DNA of 64,000 nucleotides from Deltaproteobacteria bacterium (GCA_005879795.1 VBKJ01000128.1:1-64000); one strand, 5' to 3'; numbered from the stretch's first letter, positions 1 to 13,956 are shown. Made by a program: numbers and translations. Notes: generated from the letters alone by a model not told the origin.

Positions 1-1
1 G

Positions 2-1339
2 CCGGCCGGCGGCCTGGTGACCGGTATCGGCACGGTCGCCGGCCACCAGGCGATGGTGATCGGCAACGACGTGACGGTGAAGGGCGGGACGCTCTACCCT
101 CTCACCGTCCAGAAGCAGCTCCGCGCGCAGCAGATCGCCCTCGAGAACCGGCTCCCGTGCGCCTACCTGGTGGACTCGGGCGGCGCCTTCCTGCCCTTGC
201 AGGCGGAGATCTTCACCCCCGGCGGGCGCATCTTCTTCAACGAGGCGGTCATGTCCGCGGAGGGCATCCCGCAGGTGGCGGTGGTGCACGGGCCGTCGAC
301 CGCGGGCGGCGCGTACGTGCCGGCGATGTGCGACGAGAACATCATCGTGCGCGGGCAGGGCGCGATCTATCTCGGCGGCCCGCCGCTCGTGCGGGCCGCG
401 ACCGGCGAGCAGGTGACGGCCGAGGAGCTGGGCGGAGGCGAGGTCCACACCCGCATCTCGGGCGTGTCGGACCATCTCGCGAGCGACGATGCGCACGGTC
501 TCGCGCTGGCGCGCGAGGCGCTGGCGCAGGTCCCGCCCGTCCGTCCGTCGGTCGAGCCCGAGCCCGTCGAGCCGCCCGCCGAGGATCCCGCCGACCTCTA
601 CGGCATCCTGCCGCGCGACCCGCGCCGGCCCTACGAGGTGCGCGAGGTGATCGCGCGCCTGGTCGACGGGAGCCGCTTCCACGAGTTCAAGCCGCTCTAC
701 GGGACGACGCTGGTGACGGGGTTCGGGCGCGTCCACGGCTTCGAGGTCGGCGTCCTCGCCAACAACGGCGTCCTCTTCTCCGAGGCCGCACTCAAGGGCA
801 CGCACTTCATCCTGCTCGCCTGCCAGCGCCGCGTGCCGCTCGTCTTCCTCCAGAACATCACCGGCTTCATGGTCGGCAAACAGTACGAGCATGGCGGCAT
901 CACCAAGGACGGCGCCAAGATGGTGCACGCCGTCGCGACCGCGCAGGTGCCGAAGCTGACGGTCATGATCGGCGCCTCGCACGGCGCCGGGAATTACGCC
1001 ATGTGCGGCCGCTCCTACGGGCCCCGCTTCCTCTTCAGCTGGCCGAACGCGCGCATCTCGGTGATGGGTGGCGAACAGGCGGCGATGACGCTGCTCGCCG
1101 TCAAGCGCGAGCAGCTCCGCGCGCAGGGGAAGACGCTCACGCCCGAGGAGGAGGCGGCGCTCACGGCGCCCATCCTCGCCAAGTACGAGGAGGAGTCGAG
1201 CGCGTACTACGGGAGCGCGCGCCTGTGGGACGACGGCATCATCGATCCGGTGGACACGCGCGACGTCCTCGGGCTCGCGCTGGCGGTGGTGCTGCGCGCG
1301 CCGGTGCCGGCGCCGCGGCACGGGGTGCTGCGGATGTGA
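2..1339 (+). CDS. mccB: Acyl-CoA carboxylase carboxyltransferase (beta) subunit, methylcrotonoyl-CoA type; 5' end outside window
   Basis: Carboxyltransferase subunit of a biotin-dependent acyl-CoA carboxylase; it moves the carboxyl group from carboxybiotin to an acyl-CoA, most likely 3-methylcrotonoyl-CoA in leucine breakdown. The frame is open to the left edge, so roughly the first 90-100 residues of a protein normally near 535 are missing, and the GTG at 17 is internal. Both crotonase-fold lobes are visible: [16 protein letters not shown] and [11 protein letters not shown] in the first, [25 protein letters not shown] and [12 protein letters not shown] in the second. These forms match MccB better than propionyl-CoA carboxylase. 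Geranyl-CoA carboxylase is the main alternative. The acyl-CoA dehydrogenase downstream fits a branched-chain acyl-CoA pathway. Confidence 0.9.
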   Translation, partial: PAGGLVTGIGTVAGHQAMVIGNDVTVKGGTLYPLTVQKQLRAQQIALENRLPCAYLVDSGGAFLPLQAEIFTPGGRIFFNEAVMSAEGIPQVAVVHGPSTAGGAYVPAMCDENIIVRGQGAIYLGGPPLVRAATGEQVTAEELGGGEVHTRISGVSDHLASDDAHGLALAREALAQVPPVRPSVEPEPVEPPAEDPADLYGILPRDPRRPYEVREVIARLVDGSRFHEFKPLYGTTLVTGFGRVHGFEVGVLANNGVLFSEAALKGTHFILLACQRRVPLVFLQNITGFMVGKQYEHGGITKDGAKMVHAVATAQVPKLTVMIGASHGAGNYAMCGRSYGPRFLFSWPNARISVMGGEQAAMTLLAVKREQLRAQGKTLTPEEEAALTAPILAKYEEESSAYYGSARLWDDGIIDPVDTRDVLGLALAVVLRAPVPAPRHGVLRM

Positions 1340-1351
1340 ACGGCGCGGCCG

Positions 1352-1585
1352 TCAGCGGCCGAGCAGCGCCAGCAGCTTCGCCGGGTTGAACCCGATCAGC
1401 ACGTCGCCACCCACTTTGATGGTGGGCGTCGCGCGGCTGCCGAGCGCGATCAGCTCCGCGCGCGCCTCCATATCCGTGGACACGTCCTTGGCGACGAACG
1501 GGATGCCCCTCTGCGATAGAAACTCCATCGCCGTGCGGCAGGGCTGTCAGCCGGGCTGGTGATAGACGACCACCGATGGGATCAT
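1352..1585 (-). CDS. Glutaredoxin-like selenoprotein candidate (UxxC active site, in-frame TGA at codon 13)
   Basis: Small thioredoxin-fold redox protein of 77 residues if the in-frame TGA (minus strand, 1549-1547) is read as selenocysteine. Read through, the protein is MIPSVVVYHQPG-U-QPC-RTAMEFL, then a PFVAKDVS strand, GSRATPTIKVGG with the cis-Pro TPT signature, and VLIGFNPAKLLALLGR. That is the full glutaredoxin/NrdH-like fold, with U exactly where the first Cys of the CxxC motif should be. Codon use stays G/C-biased on both sides of the TGA and there is no frameshift. The family is normally 75-90 residues. A hairpin fitting a bacterial SECIS lies just downstream of the UGA. Read without recoding, only 12 residues would be made. 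No Sec machinery lies in this window, so decoding is inferred. The alternative is a point-mutated pseudogene (TGC or TGT to TGA). Confidence 0.75.
1513..1531 (-). promoter_or_regulatory. Candidate bacterial SECIS stem-loop
   Basis: On the minus strand, 16 to 34 nt after the UGA of the glutaredoxin-like gene, GCGATGGA pairs with TCTATCGC: eight pairs including one G-U, closing a 3-nt GUU loop. A G followed by U in an apical loop some 16-37 nt past the UGA is what is known of bacterial SECIS elements bound by SelB. CCC 4-6 nt after the UGA could pair with GGG 38-40 nt after it to extend the stem. The coding constraint of the glutaredoxin sequence is preserved through the hairpin. SelB binding is inferred from geometry alone. 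Confidence 0.6.
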
Positions 1586-1720
1586 GGCCGCAGGCCTACA
1601 CACTCCGACGCGCTGGAGCAAGGGAGGACGCCGCCTCTCCTCCTGCCGGGACGCGGGGAACCGGGATCGCCGCTGGACTCCACCGCCGCTGCCGGATAGG
1701 TGCGGTCCGCGAGGTGATCC

Positions 1721-2884
1721 ATGAGCTTCGAGCTGTCGGCCGAGGAGCAGCTGATCGTCGAGGCGGTGCGTGAGCTGGCCGCCGGCCCCAACGGCCGCGT
1801 GCACTGGCGCGAGCGCGCGCTCGCCAACACCTTCCCCGAGCGGCTGTGGCAGGCGCTGGCCGAGGCGGGGTACCTGGGCCTCCTCGTGCCGCCGGAGCAC
1901 GGCGGGGCGGGACTCGGTCTCAAGGAGATGGCGGTCCTCATGGAGGCGATGGCCTCCGAGGGCATGGCGCTTCTCCTCATGATCGTCAGCACCGTGATGG
2001 CGACCATCGCGCTCGCCAAGCACGGGAGCCCGGAGCAGAAGCGCCGCTACCTCCCGGGGCTCGCGTGCGGCACGACCCGGTTCTGCTTCGCGATCACCGA
2101 GCCGAACGCCGGCTCGAACAGCTTCCGCCTCGAGACGCTCGCCACCCGCGACGGCGACGGTTACCGCATCCGCGGGCAGAAGTACTTCATCTCGGGGGTC
2201 GAGCAGGCGCAGCACGTGCTCCTCGTGACCCGCAGCACCCCGGCACGCGAGGTGCGCGACAAGCGAGCGGGCCTCTCCCTCTTCATCGTCGACACGGACG
2301 CCCCCGGCTTCTCGAAGCAGGTGCAGGACACGGCGCTCAACGAGACCGAGCGGCAGTGGACGCTCTTCCTGGACGACGTGCGCGTGCCGCGCGCGAACCT
2401 GATCGGCGAGGAGGGCGCGGGACACCGCTACCTCTTCGACCTGCTCAACCCCGAGCGCGTCGCCGGGGCGGCCATCGCGGTCGGCCTCGGCCGCTACGTG
2501 CTCAGGCGCGCCGTCGCCTATGCCAAGGAGCGCAGGGTGTTCGACGCGCCGATCGGCACGCACCAGGGCCTCGCGCACCCGATGGCGCTCGCGGCCACGC
2601 ATCTCGAGCTGGCCGGCGTGATGACCCGCAAGGCCGCCTGGCAGTTCGACCGCGGGGAGACCGCCGGTCCGGAGGCCAACATGGCGAAGATGGCGGCCGC
2701 CGACGCCGGGCTCGAGGCGTGTGACGTCGCCATCCAGGTCCACGGCGGCAACGGCTTCACCCGGGAATTCGAGGTGATCACGTACTGGCCGCTCCTCCGC
2801 CTCATCAAGACCGCGCCGGTGTCGCGGGAGATGATCCTCAACTACATCGGCGAGCACGTGCTGGGGCTGCCGCGGAGCTACTGA
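1721..2884 (+). CDS. Acyl-CoA dehydrogenase
   Basis: FAD-dependent alpha,beta-dehydrogenation of an acyl-CoA, passing electrons to ETF; 387 residues, the usual family length. Order of domains: N-terminal helical domain (1-115, with GYLGLLVPPEHGGAGLG), beta-domain (about 118-225, with CFAITEPNAGSN, the FAD/substrate signature, and KYFISGVEQA), and C-terminal helical domain (235-387, with QVHGGNGFTREFEV). It ends in LGLPRSY, a tail seen in FadE-like members rather than in medium-chain or isovaleryl enzymes, so the substrate is not determined. The ATG at 1721 is chosen because the product begins with the family's MSFELSAEEQ pattern. It follows the carboxylase subunit on the same strand with the small antisense glutaredoxin gene between them. 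Confidence 0.9.
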   Translation: MSFELSAEEQLIVEAVRELAAGPNGRVHWRERALANTFPERLWQALAEAGYLGLLVPPEHGGAGLGLKEMAVLMEAMASEGMALLLMIVSTVMATIALAKHGSPEQKRRYLPGLACGTTRFCFAITEPNAGSNSFRLETLATRDGDGYRIRGQKYFISGVEQAQHVLLVTRSTPAREVRDKRAGLSLFIVDTDAPGFSKQVQDTALNETERQWTLFLDDVRVPRANLIGEEGAGHRYLFDLLNPERVAGAAIAVGLGRYVLRRAVAYAKERRVFDAPIGTHQGLAHPMALAATHLELAGVMTRKAAWQFDRGETAGPEANMAKMAAADAGLEACDVAIQVHGGNGFTREFEVITYWPLLRLIKTAPVSREMILNYIGEHVLGLPRSY

Positions 2885-3096
2885 CGGCGCCCGGCGCCGG
2901 CGGGGAGCCGCGGGCGGGGGCGCCGCCGGCGCCCCGGCGTGCTCGGCCACGCACGCGTCCGCCGCAGCGTCCCCCCGAAAGGCCGTACGGGCGTGCGCGG
3001 GCCTGCGGCGGGTGGGCGTGCTTGCCGCTTCGTTCGTCCGAGGAGGTGACGGGCGCAGCTTGCCAAAAGAACCCGTCGAGCGTACAAGCGCGCGCG

Positions 3097-3300
3097 ATGA
3101 CCGGCACCATCAAGCGCATCGTGCGCGACAAGGGGTTCGGCTTCATTACCCCCGATGACGGGTCGGACGACGTGTTCTTCCACCGCTCGCGGCTCGCGCC
3201 GCGGGTCCCGTTCGAGGACCTGCGCGAGGGCGATCAGGTGGTGTTCCAGACGCGACCGGGCGAAAAGGGGCCGCAGGCGTTCGACGTGCGCCTCCGCTGA
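3097..3300 (+). CDS. Cold-shock-domain protein
   Basis: Single OB-fold cold-shock protein of 67 residues, a nucleic-acid chaperone. It carries the RNP1-type KGFGFITPDDG and RNP2-type DVFFHRS motifs, followed by an FEDLREGDQVVF strand. The start MTGTIKRIV matches the family; an upstream in-frame start would add 25 residues with no family counterpart. No good ribosome binding site lies just before the ATG; a GAGGAGGTGA stretch sits about 50 nt upstream. The preceding ~210 bases, after the acyl-CoA dehydrogenase, hold no other gene that I can support. Confidence 0.9.
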   Translation: MTGTIKRIVRDKGFGFITPDDGSDDVFFHRSRLAPRVPFEDLREGDQVVFQTRPGEKGPQAFDVRLR

Positions 3301-3614
3301 CGCAACCCCAGATTCTTCAGCCCCGGTCACACCCTCCAGTGTCCGAATAGTGTCCGAGATGCGGGGCCGGGCCCCGTGCTCGAGGCCCTCCCGTCTTGCG
3401 CGGCGACAGCGGGAGCGGGCGTGCCGTCGGTCGGGTGACGGGTGCAAGCCCGCTGCTCTGGGGTTGCCGCCCGCTCTCTTTCAGTTCTCGGACAGTTGAA
3501 TCTCAGACCAGTCGGGCATCGGCATGGACAGCGCCCGGCCCCCGCCGCCGCCTCCCGCCGCGAAGGCGGGAGTGCTACATAGACCCGTCGAAGTAGGAGT
3601 TAGGCAGGCAAGAC
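3301..3614. other. Non-coding stretch before the accessory patch
   Basis: No convincing gene. It contains the left 23-bp repeat and a perfect stem-loop (3552-3572: CTCCCGCC, five-base loop, GGCGGGAG), followed by TACATA, which might be a -10 element for the frameshifted gene at 3615. The hairpin has no T-run after it, so a terminator role is doubtful. Confidence 0.5.
3337..3359 (+). repeat. 23-bp direct repeat, left copy
   Basis: CAGTGTCCGAATAGTGTCCGAGA. It matches 21 of 23 bases with the copy at 5625-5647. Each copy itself contains two TAGTGTCC-like units. The two copies bracket the lower-GC accessory genes and the integrase remnant, as attachment-site or mobile-element end repeats would. 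Confidence 0.7.
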
Positions 3615-4141
3615 ATGCCCTTCGATCCGCCCGCCAAGAACGAGGTTCGCCGTCGTCTCCTTGAAACGACATCGTGGTGCTTGGCGAAGCATCCGATTCG
3701 GGATCCGCAAGGTGACCTGCGAACACCCCACTTGGAACCAGCGATTGAGGACTGGCCCACCTTCGCCGAACTCAATCAGGCCGTCAGCGTGCTCGCCACC
3801 ACGCGGCGAACATTGCTCTCTGGACAGCCGAACGTAGAGGACCGAGAAGGGCGAGTCTTGATCTGCGAGTTCAATATGTCGATCACGAGCGGCGAATCTG
3901 AGGGAGACGAACGGGTTCTTTGACATCAGCGACCGAACCGCCGTGGGACACCTGGATGTTCTGTATGCAACGAAGCGCCACAACTCCTACGTCACCCCAA
4001 CCATTCGACCTCGATCTGTTGATCAGCTGGGTTCCGGGCTCCCTTGTCGCCTGCGTCGATAGAGGAATTCGCGCCAACCCGTATGACTGCATCTACTGGG
4101 CTTCGGAGGAGGATCTCGCCAGGTGGGGTCTCTCCGGATGA
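3615..4141 (+). pseudogene. Hypothetical protein gene broken by two frameshifts
   Basis: The first reading frame (3615-3923) encodes 102 residues starting MPFDPPAKNEVRRRLL and running to RVLICEFNMSITSGESEG. The protein then appears to continue in the next frame (about 3901-3935, ETNGFFDISDR) and then in the third (about 3932-4141, TEPPWDTWMF, LLISWVPGSLVACVDRGIRANP, stop at 4141). The three pieces read as one globular protein of about 170 residues, so two single-base shifts have broken it. I recognise no named function. Its lower GC sets it apart from the core genes. A pair of real overlapping short genes is possible but less likely. Confidence 0.55.
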
Positions 4142-4295
4142 CATTGACCATGCCGCTGGTCTGCCTAACTCGCGGCAGCGTCCGCGGGCCGCACTGGGCT
4201 CCGCGCAGGTCGCTGCAAATCCGTGCTGCCTTCTTCACTGGCGGCCGTTGACCCGCGGGATCCGTTACGTCGCACCATGAACGTACCAGGAACGA

Positions 4296-4679
4296 TTGCC
4301 CTTCTCGTTGGCCCTCGTCCTCGGGGTCGTCCTCCTCGCCACTGGGCTCGCGCGGCGGCGTGCCGGAGCCCTTCTTGTCGTAGCCAGCCTGAGTCTCTCT
4401 GCTCTCTTCATCAACCGGTGCGCACGATACCAGAACACTTATCCGGCTATCGAGCTTGGAACCTCAGCGGAAGAGATCACCGCACGGCTCGGCAAACCGT
4501 GGGCGAATACCGATTGCAGCACCACGTATGCCGGGGACGAGAGGACCGAATACGATCCCGCTCCGCCGGGTTGCGTGCACGAGTTCTGGTACTACTCGTT
4601 CTTCTTTCCGGAGGCGTGGTCGTACGCCTTTGACGACGGCGGACGTCTGATCCACAAGTACGAGTGGGTGTCGCCGTGA
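4296..4679 (+). CDS. Small membrane-anchored protein, SmpA/BamE-like C-terminal domain possible
   Basis: 127 residues from a TTG start with AGGA just upstream. The N-terminus has two hydrophobic segments (about 3-20 and 24-40). The soluble part begins YPAIELGTSAEEITARLGKP and ends WSYAFDDGGRLIHKYEWVSP. The order IxLGTS..EI..RLGKP, then W/Y-rich and F..GG.L, resembles the SmpA/OmlA (BamE-like) fold, but this is a visual resemblance only. Cargo-type gene inside the accessory patch; its codon use is less G/C-biased than that of its neighbours. Confidence 0.55.
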   Translation: MPFSLALVLGVVLLATGLARRRAGALLVVASLSLSALFINRCARYQNTYPAIELGTSAEEITARLGKPWANTDCSTTYAGDERTEYDPAPPGCVHEFWYYSFFFPEAWSYAFDDGGRLIHKYEWVSP

Positions 4680-4832
4680 TTGGCGGCCCCGGCCCCCCGC
4701 TCGAGGCCCCCGCGACCCGGTCGATTTGACCGGAGAGGCCTCACGTTCGGTACCTGCCGCCCCCGGAAAGGGCCTTATGCGGCGGGCTTTCTCGGCCGTG
4801 TCCGGCCAGTGTGTGGATGGCGCACTCCGGCC

Positions 4833-5156
4833 ATGAACCCATCAACGAACGCCACCACAACGCGCCGGCCGAACCTGAGAAGCGGCCTCTACACGCTCAG
4901 GGAGGCCGTGCAGGTGCTCGGCTCGGGGGAAACGGTGAAGACGACGGTGGACCTGCCGATCCGGCTGTGGCGCGCCGCCAAGGTGCGCGCGATGGATGAT
5001 CGGACCGACCTCCGCCAGATCGTGATCGCCGCCCTTGAGACCCATCTCAAACCCAAGAACGAGGCGCACGATGAAGGGAGCCAAGGGGTTCGGCCGCGTG
5101 TTCCGGCGACCACGCTCGCCGTACTGGTGGATCAGCTACCCGTACCGAGGGCGTGA
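4833..5156 (+). CDS. Ribbon-helix-helix-type DNA-binding protein
   Basis: 107 residues. A segment at about 37-71, GETVKTTVDLPIRLWRAAKV then RAMDDRTDLRQIVIAAL, has the beta-strand plus two-helix layout of MetJ/Arc/CopG repressors. The upstream SGLYTLREAVQVLGSG resembles segments found in small proteins encoded next to phage-type integrases. The last ~25 residues overlap the start of the integrase remnant at 5071 in another frame and may not be native. Start ATG 4833 was chosen because sequence before it is not protein-like. Likely the accessory or excision-control gene of the decayed element; an antitoxin role is possible, but no toxin is visible. Confidence 0.6.
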   Translation: MNPSTNATTTRRPNLRSGLYTLREAVQVLGSGETVKTTVDLPIRLWRAAKVRAMDDRTDLRQIVIAALETHLKPKNEAHDEGSQGVRPRVPATTLAVLVDQLPVPRA

Positions 5157-5640
5157 GGTGCGGGAGTCGTCCGGGTCCGCCGTGAAGCAGGAGGCCGTCG
5201 ACAAGCTCAAGGAACGGCTCGCCAAGATCGCTCAGCACATCTATGTCGCCCGAAGGCTGAGCGCGTCACGGTCGACGAGCTGCTCGGGGACCTCCAGCGC
5301 CACTTCGAGGTGCGGGGCCTCACCTCGGCCCGGACGCTCAGGGGCCACATCGACGCGTGGCGGCAGTCGCCGATCGGGGCAGAGAAGGCGATCAATGTCG
5401 AGCTGCCGGTGCTCGAGGAGTGCGTGCAGCAGTGGCAGCGGGCAGGGCTACGCGCCGGCCACGATCAGCCGCTTCCTCGGCTCGCTCCACCAAGCCTACG
5501 GCTCGGGCAGAAGGCCAAGAAGGCGGCGACGATGCCCAGCTTCCCCCGGCTCGCCTTCGAGAACGCGAGGGAGGCTACGTCGCCACTCTCCCCGGCGAGC
5601 CCCGTGTCCACCCACTGCGCCGCGCAGTGTCCCAGTAGTG
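5071..5640 (+). pseudogene. Tyrosine-type site-specific integrase, truncated and multiply frameshifted
   Basis: The start MKGAKGFGRVFRRP, then YWWISYPYRGREVRESSGSA and KERLAKIA, is the N-terminal arm-binding domain of phage-type integrases. The frame then shifts to VTVDELLGDLQRHFEVRGL and INVELPVLEECVQQW (core-binding domain), shifts again for GYAPATISRFLGSLHQAY, and again for GQKAKKAATMPSFPRLA. At least three frameshifts are therefore present. The sequence ends just before where the catalytic domain would start, so the R...HxxR...Y residues are absent. The right 23-bp repeat lies in the truncated end. The gene cannot make an active recombinase; it marks an old insertion. Confidence 0.8.
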
Positions 5641-5647
5641 TCCGAGA
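5625..5647 (+). repeat. 23-bp direct repeat, right copy
   Basis: CAGTGTCCCAGTAGTGTCCGAGA, 21 of 23 bases identical to 3337-3359 and in the same orientation. It closes a 2.3-kb segment containing the broken hypothetical gene, the membrane protein, the ribbon-helix-helix gene and the integrase remnant. Confidence 0.7.
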
Positions 5648-5791
5648 CGGAGCCCATGCTTACCCATCGCAGCTATCGCAGCTCTTGTGTTCCGACGAAA
5701 AATGATGCTTCTACCCGGCGGGGCATGGGTTGCGTCACGGATCACCGCACACGTTCGACGTGAAGCTCCGCTGAGGGGCGAGGAGACGGGA

Positions 5792-6049
5792 ATGGCGAAG
5801 GCGAAGAAGGGCAAGACGAAGGCGGGCACGAAGCCGGCGCGCCGCGCCGCGGCGCAGAAGCCGAAGAAGGCGGCGCGGAGCACGGGGGGGGGGCCTCTCG
5901 CGGCCGCCCAGAAGCGCGTCGCGGCGCTCGAGGCGGAGAACCGACGGCTGCGCGACGAGCTGGCGGCGCTGCGGGCGCAGGGTGCCGCGCGTCCCACGCC
6001 GGCAGCGGCGCCCGCGCCGGGCGGGGGGCAGGCCGGCCTCGAGCTGTAG
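5792..6049 (+). CDS. Small basic protein with a short coiled coil
   Basis: 85 residues. The first ~30 are lysine/alanine-rich (MAKAKKGKTKAGTKPARR), residues about 38-62 form a leucine-zipper-like heptad run (RVAALEAENRRLRDELAALR), and the tail is Ala/Pro/Gly. GAGGAG sits seven bases before the ATG. The basic low-complexity arm suggests nucleic-acid binding and the zipper suggests dimerisation, but I recognise no named family. It converges on uvrA with 12 bases between the stop codons. Confidence 0.6.
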   Translation: MAKAKKGKTKAGTKPARRAAAQKPKKAARSTGGGPLAAAQKRVAALEAENRRLRDELAALRAQGAARPTPAAAPAPGGGQAGLEL

Positions 6050-6061
6050 GGCGGGTGTATC

Positions 6062-11623
<5,562 letters not shown>

Positions 11624-11798
11624 GAGGGCGTGTACGGCTGCGCGCGCCGGCGCGGGCGCGGAACCGTCGAGTATACCGGCGTGGTGGAGCGGGGGAAGAG
11701 GCCCGGCGCGGCGGGGGGAGCCGCCGGCGCTGCGCGCGCCGGGCCTTCCTACGCGCCGGCCGCGGCCGGCACGGCGCTGCGCGCGGCGACGGGGCACT

Positions 11799-13106
11799 TC
11801 AGGATGCGCCGGCCCCGAGTCGTTGCTCGATTCGCTCCAGCCTGGCGGCGAGAGACGGGTCCGTCTGGCGCCGGGCGCTCACCACCCGCCAGGCCTGCAG
11901 CACGGTCGTGTGATCGCGTCCGAAGGCCACGCCCAGCTCGGCGAACGGCCAGCCGAGCAGCTGGCGCGCGACATACATGGCGACGCGGCGCGGCAGCAGG
12001 AGATCGGCGCTGCGCTTGCGCCCTCGCAGCCGCCGGGCCGTGGTGTGGAAGCTCGCCGCCGTGGCGGCGATGACGTCGTCCACCGTGAGGACGGAGGGCG
12101 GGCGCGGGCGCAGCTCGGCCAGGACCTCGGCGGCGAGCTCCGCGTCGATCTGCCGGCCGCTCAGGCGGGCGTGAGCGAGGAGCCGGTTGAGGGCGCCCTC
12201 GAGCCGGCGCACGTTGTCGCCGAAGGCGCTCGCCACGCGTGCCGCGAGCTGCGGCTCGAGGACGAGGCCGAGGGCCTGCGCCTTCTGGCGGAGGATCGCC
12301 AGCCGGAGCGCCGGCTCGGGCCGTTCGATCCGCGCCGCCACGCTCCCCCGGACCCGCTCCTGCAGGCGTCGGGCCAGCGCCGGCGTGTCGCTCGGCGCAC
12401 GGTCCGAGGTGATCACGAGCAAGCGCCGGGCCTGTGCCCAGTCGGTCAGGCCGTCGAGCAGGCGCTCCTGGGTGACCTCGCGCCCCTCGATGGAATGGAT
12501 GTCGTCGAGCAGCAGGCCTCCGAGGGGGGTCAGGTCGCGCCAGAAGCGCTCGGGGGCGCCGGCCTCGTAGGCGGCCACCATGGCGGCGACCAGCTCGGCG
12601 GCGGACAGGCACGCGGCCGGGGTGCCAGCCGCGTCGAGCGCGTGGAAGACCGCGTGCAGGAGGTGCGTCTTGCCGACCCCCGAGGGCCCCCAGAGGAAGA
12701 GGGGTGCGGGATCGCGCGTCGCGAGGAGGGCGCGCGCGGCGGCGTGGGCGTCCCCGTTGCTGTCGCCGACGACGAAGGTGTCGAAGGTGTGGCCCGTGCT
12801 GGGCGACATCGCGCGGATGGGGAGGGACGGGCGTGCGGCCACCACACCGAGCCGCACCGGGTAGCGCTCGCCGAGCGCGTCGGTCAGTGCCTCCTCGATC
12901 GTGGCGAGGAAGTGACGTGCCACGCGGTCGCGCGTGACCGGATCGGGCGCGGCGAGGGCGAAGCCCTCGGGTGCCCAGCTCGAGCGCAGCGGCGCGACCC
13001 AGGTGGTGAAGTTCCGCTCGCCCACCCGGCTACGGACAGTCTCGCAGACCCGCGCCCAGACCGCCGCCGCGTCCTTTCGCTGTCCCGAGCCGGCCGGCAA
13101 CCTCAC
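11799..13106 (-). CDS. dnaA: DnaA-family replication initiator
   Basis: AAA+ initiator that binds DnaA boxes and opens the origin. From the GTG at 13106 it has 435 residues, in the normal range. Domain I begins near [16 protein letters not shown] with the conserved FTTWVAPL, domain III has Walker [16 protein letters not shown] and Walker [14 protein letters not shown], and domain IV ends in [14 protein letters not shown], the DnaA DNA-binding signature (one Gly shorter than the usual FGGRDH). An upstream in-frame start would add ~64 residues of noise, and GGAG lies ten bases before the GTG. There is no dnaN, recF or gyrB beside it, so it may be a second copy or a relocated dnaA. A Hda-like regulator is unlikely because domain IV is present. 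Confidence 0.85.
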   Translation of the reverse strand: MRLPAGSGQRKDAAAVWARVCETVRSRVGERNFTTWVAPLRSSWAPEGFALAAPDPVTRDRVARHFLATIEEALTDALGERYPVRLGVVAARPSLPIRAMSPSTGHTFDTFVVGDSNGDAHAAARALLATRDPAPLFLWGPSGVGKTHLLHAVFHALDAAGTPAACLSAAELVAAMVAAYEAGAPERFWRDLTPLGGLLLDDIHSIEGREVTQERLLDGLTDWAQARRLLVITSDRAPSDTPALARRLQERVRGSVAARIERPEPALRLAILRQKAQALGLVLEPQLAARVASAFGDNVRRLEGALNRLLAHARLSGRQIDAELAAEVLAELRPRPPSVLTVDDVIAATAASFHTTARRLRGRKRSADLLLPRRVAMYVARQLLGWPFAELGVAFGRDHTTVLQAWRVVSARRQTDPSLAARLERIEQRLGAGAS

Positions 13107-13118
13107 GGCTTCCCCGCT

Positions 13119-13137
13119 CCATCCACACCTGTGGAGA
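13119..13137 (-). promoter_or_regulatory. Paired, back-to-back DnaA boxes before dnaA
   Basis: The plus strand reads CCATCCACA then CTGTGGAGAC, so cores TCCACA and TGTGGA face each other two bases apart (13122-13135). Each nine-base site matches TTATCCACA at seven of nine positions. They lie 13-31 bases upstream of the chosen GTG, where DnaA binding could repress its own expression. Autoregulation is inferred from position. Confidence 0.5.
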
Positions 13138-13361
13138 CTCGCGTCACTCGCTCGTGTAGGCAGGCGCTTCTCCCGCTTGTCGCAGTAGCCATCCCACCGT
13201 CCGGTCCAGCCCGCCGGCCCGGGCCGCCAATGGCCAGGGCGGCGCGGAAACGCGGCATCGACAGCGTGGGGGACCGCCGGGGTGCGCCGGCGGATCACCG
13301 CCTATAGGCCGGGCCCGGGTCGGATGGCAAGGAAAAAGGATGTCCGCCTTCCGAACGCCGT

Positions 13362-13907
13362 TTACTGGTAGGCGACCTTTCGTCCGCAGAGAAGCTGGAG
13401 GTCGGCGATCAGCTCGCGTACCGCCGCGCGCATTTCGCGCGCGTTGCGGCGCAGCTCCCGCTCGAGCTGGAGACGCCGGCTGTCGCGCAGCGGGCGGTTG
13501 CGGAGGTGGAGGTAGGCGCGCTGCATGTCGCCGCGCCGATCGAGGAGCCGGTCGACCTTGGCGAGCGCGAGCAGGCGCACGCGCTGCTGGGGCAGGTCAT
13601 CGGCGACCGAGAGCAGGCGCGAGAGCAGCCCGGTGTGGTGGCGCGCGATCTGCTCGACGAGACGCCCGTCGATGCGCACGATGAGCAGGCAGAAGGCCGC
13701 CTCGAACTCCCGCAGCGCCGCCTCGATCTGCCGCTCCTGCAGGTGCGCATCGCCGCGCGCGGTGTGCGCGAGGCGGCGCTGGAAGCGGGCGCGCTCGAGG
13801 GCGGCCAGCGCGGGCGCAGCCAGCGGTCGCGCGAGGAGCGCCACGAGCCCGGCCACGAGCACCAGCGCGAGGGGCAGGAGCACCAGCGCCACGAGCCACG
13901 TCGACAT
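13362..13907 (-). CDS. Membrane-anchored hypothetical protein with long helical region
   Basis: 181 residues. One strong transmembrane segment at about 5-27 (MSTWLVALVLLPLALVLVAG) is followed by an Arg/Leu/Glu-rich region predicted to be almost entirely helical, ending LLCGRKVAYQ. No catalytic motif is visible and I recognise no family. The layout (inner-membrane anchor, cytoplasmic helical domain) is like that of scaffolding or envelope-associated proteins. It lies between the dnaA-like gene and the GH57 gene on the same strand, with about 50 bases before the latter's stop. Confidence 0.7.
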   Translation of the reverse strand: MSTWLVALVLLPLALVLVAGLVALLARPLAAPALAALERARFQRRLAHTARGDAHLQERQIEAALREFEAAFCLLIVRIDGRLVEQIARHHTGLLSRLLSVADDLPQQRVRLLALAKVDRLLDRRGDMQRAYLHLRNRPLRDSRRLQLERELRRNAREMRAAVRELIADLQLLCGRKVAYQ

Positions 13908-13956
13908 GCCGGATCGGGGCGACTGTAGGGCAACGCCCGCGGCTAGACAAGGGCGT

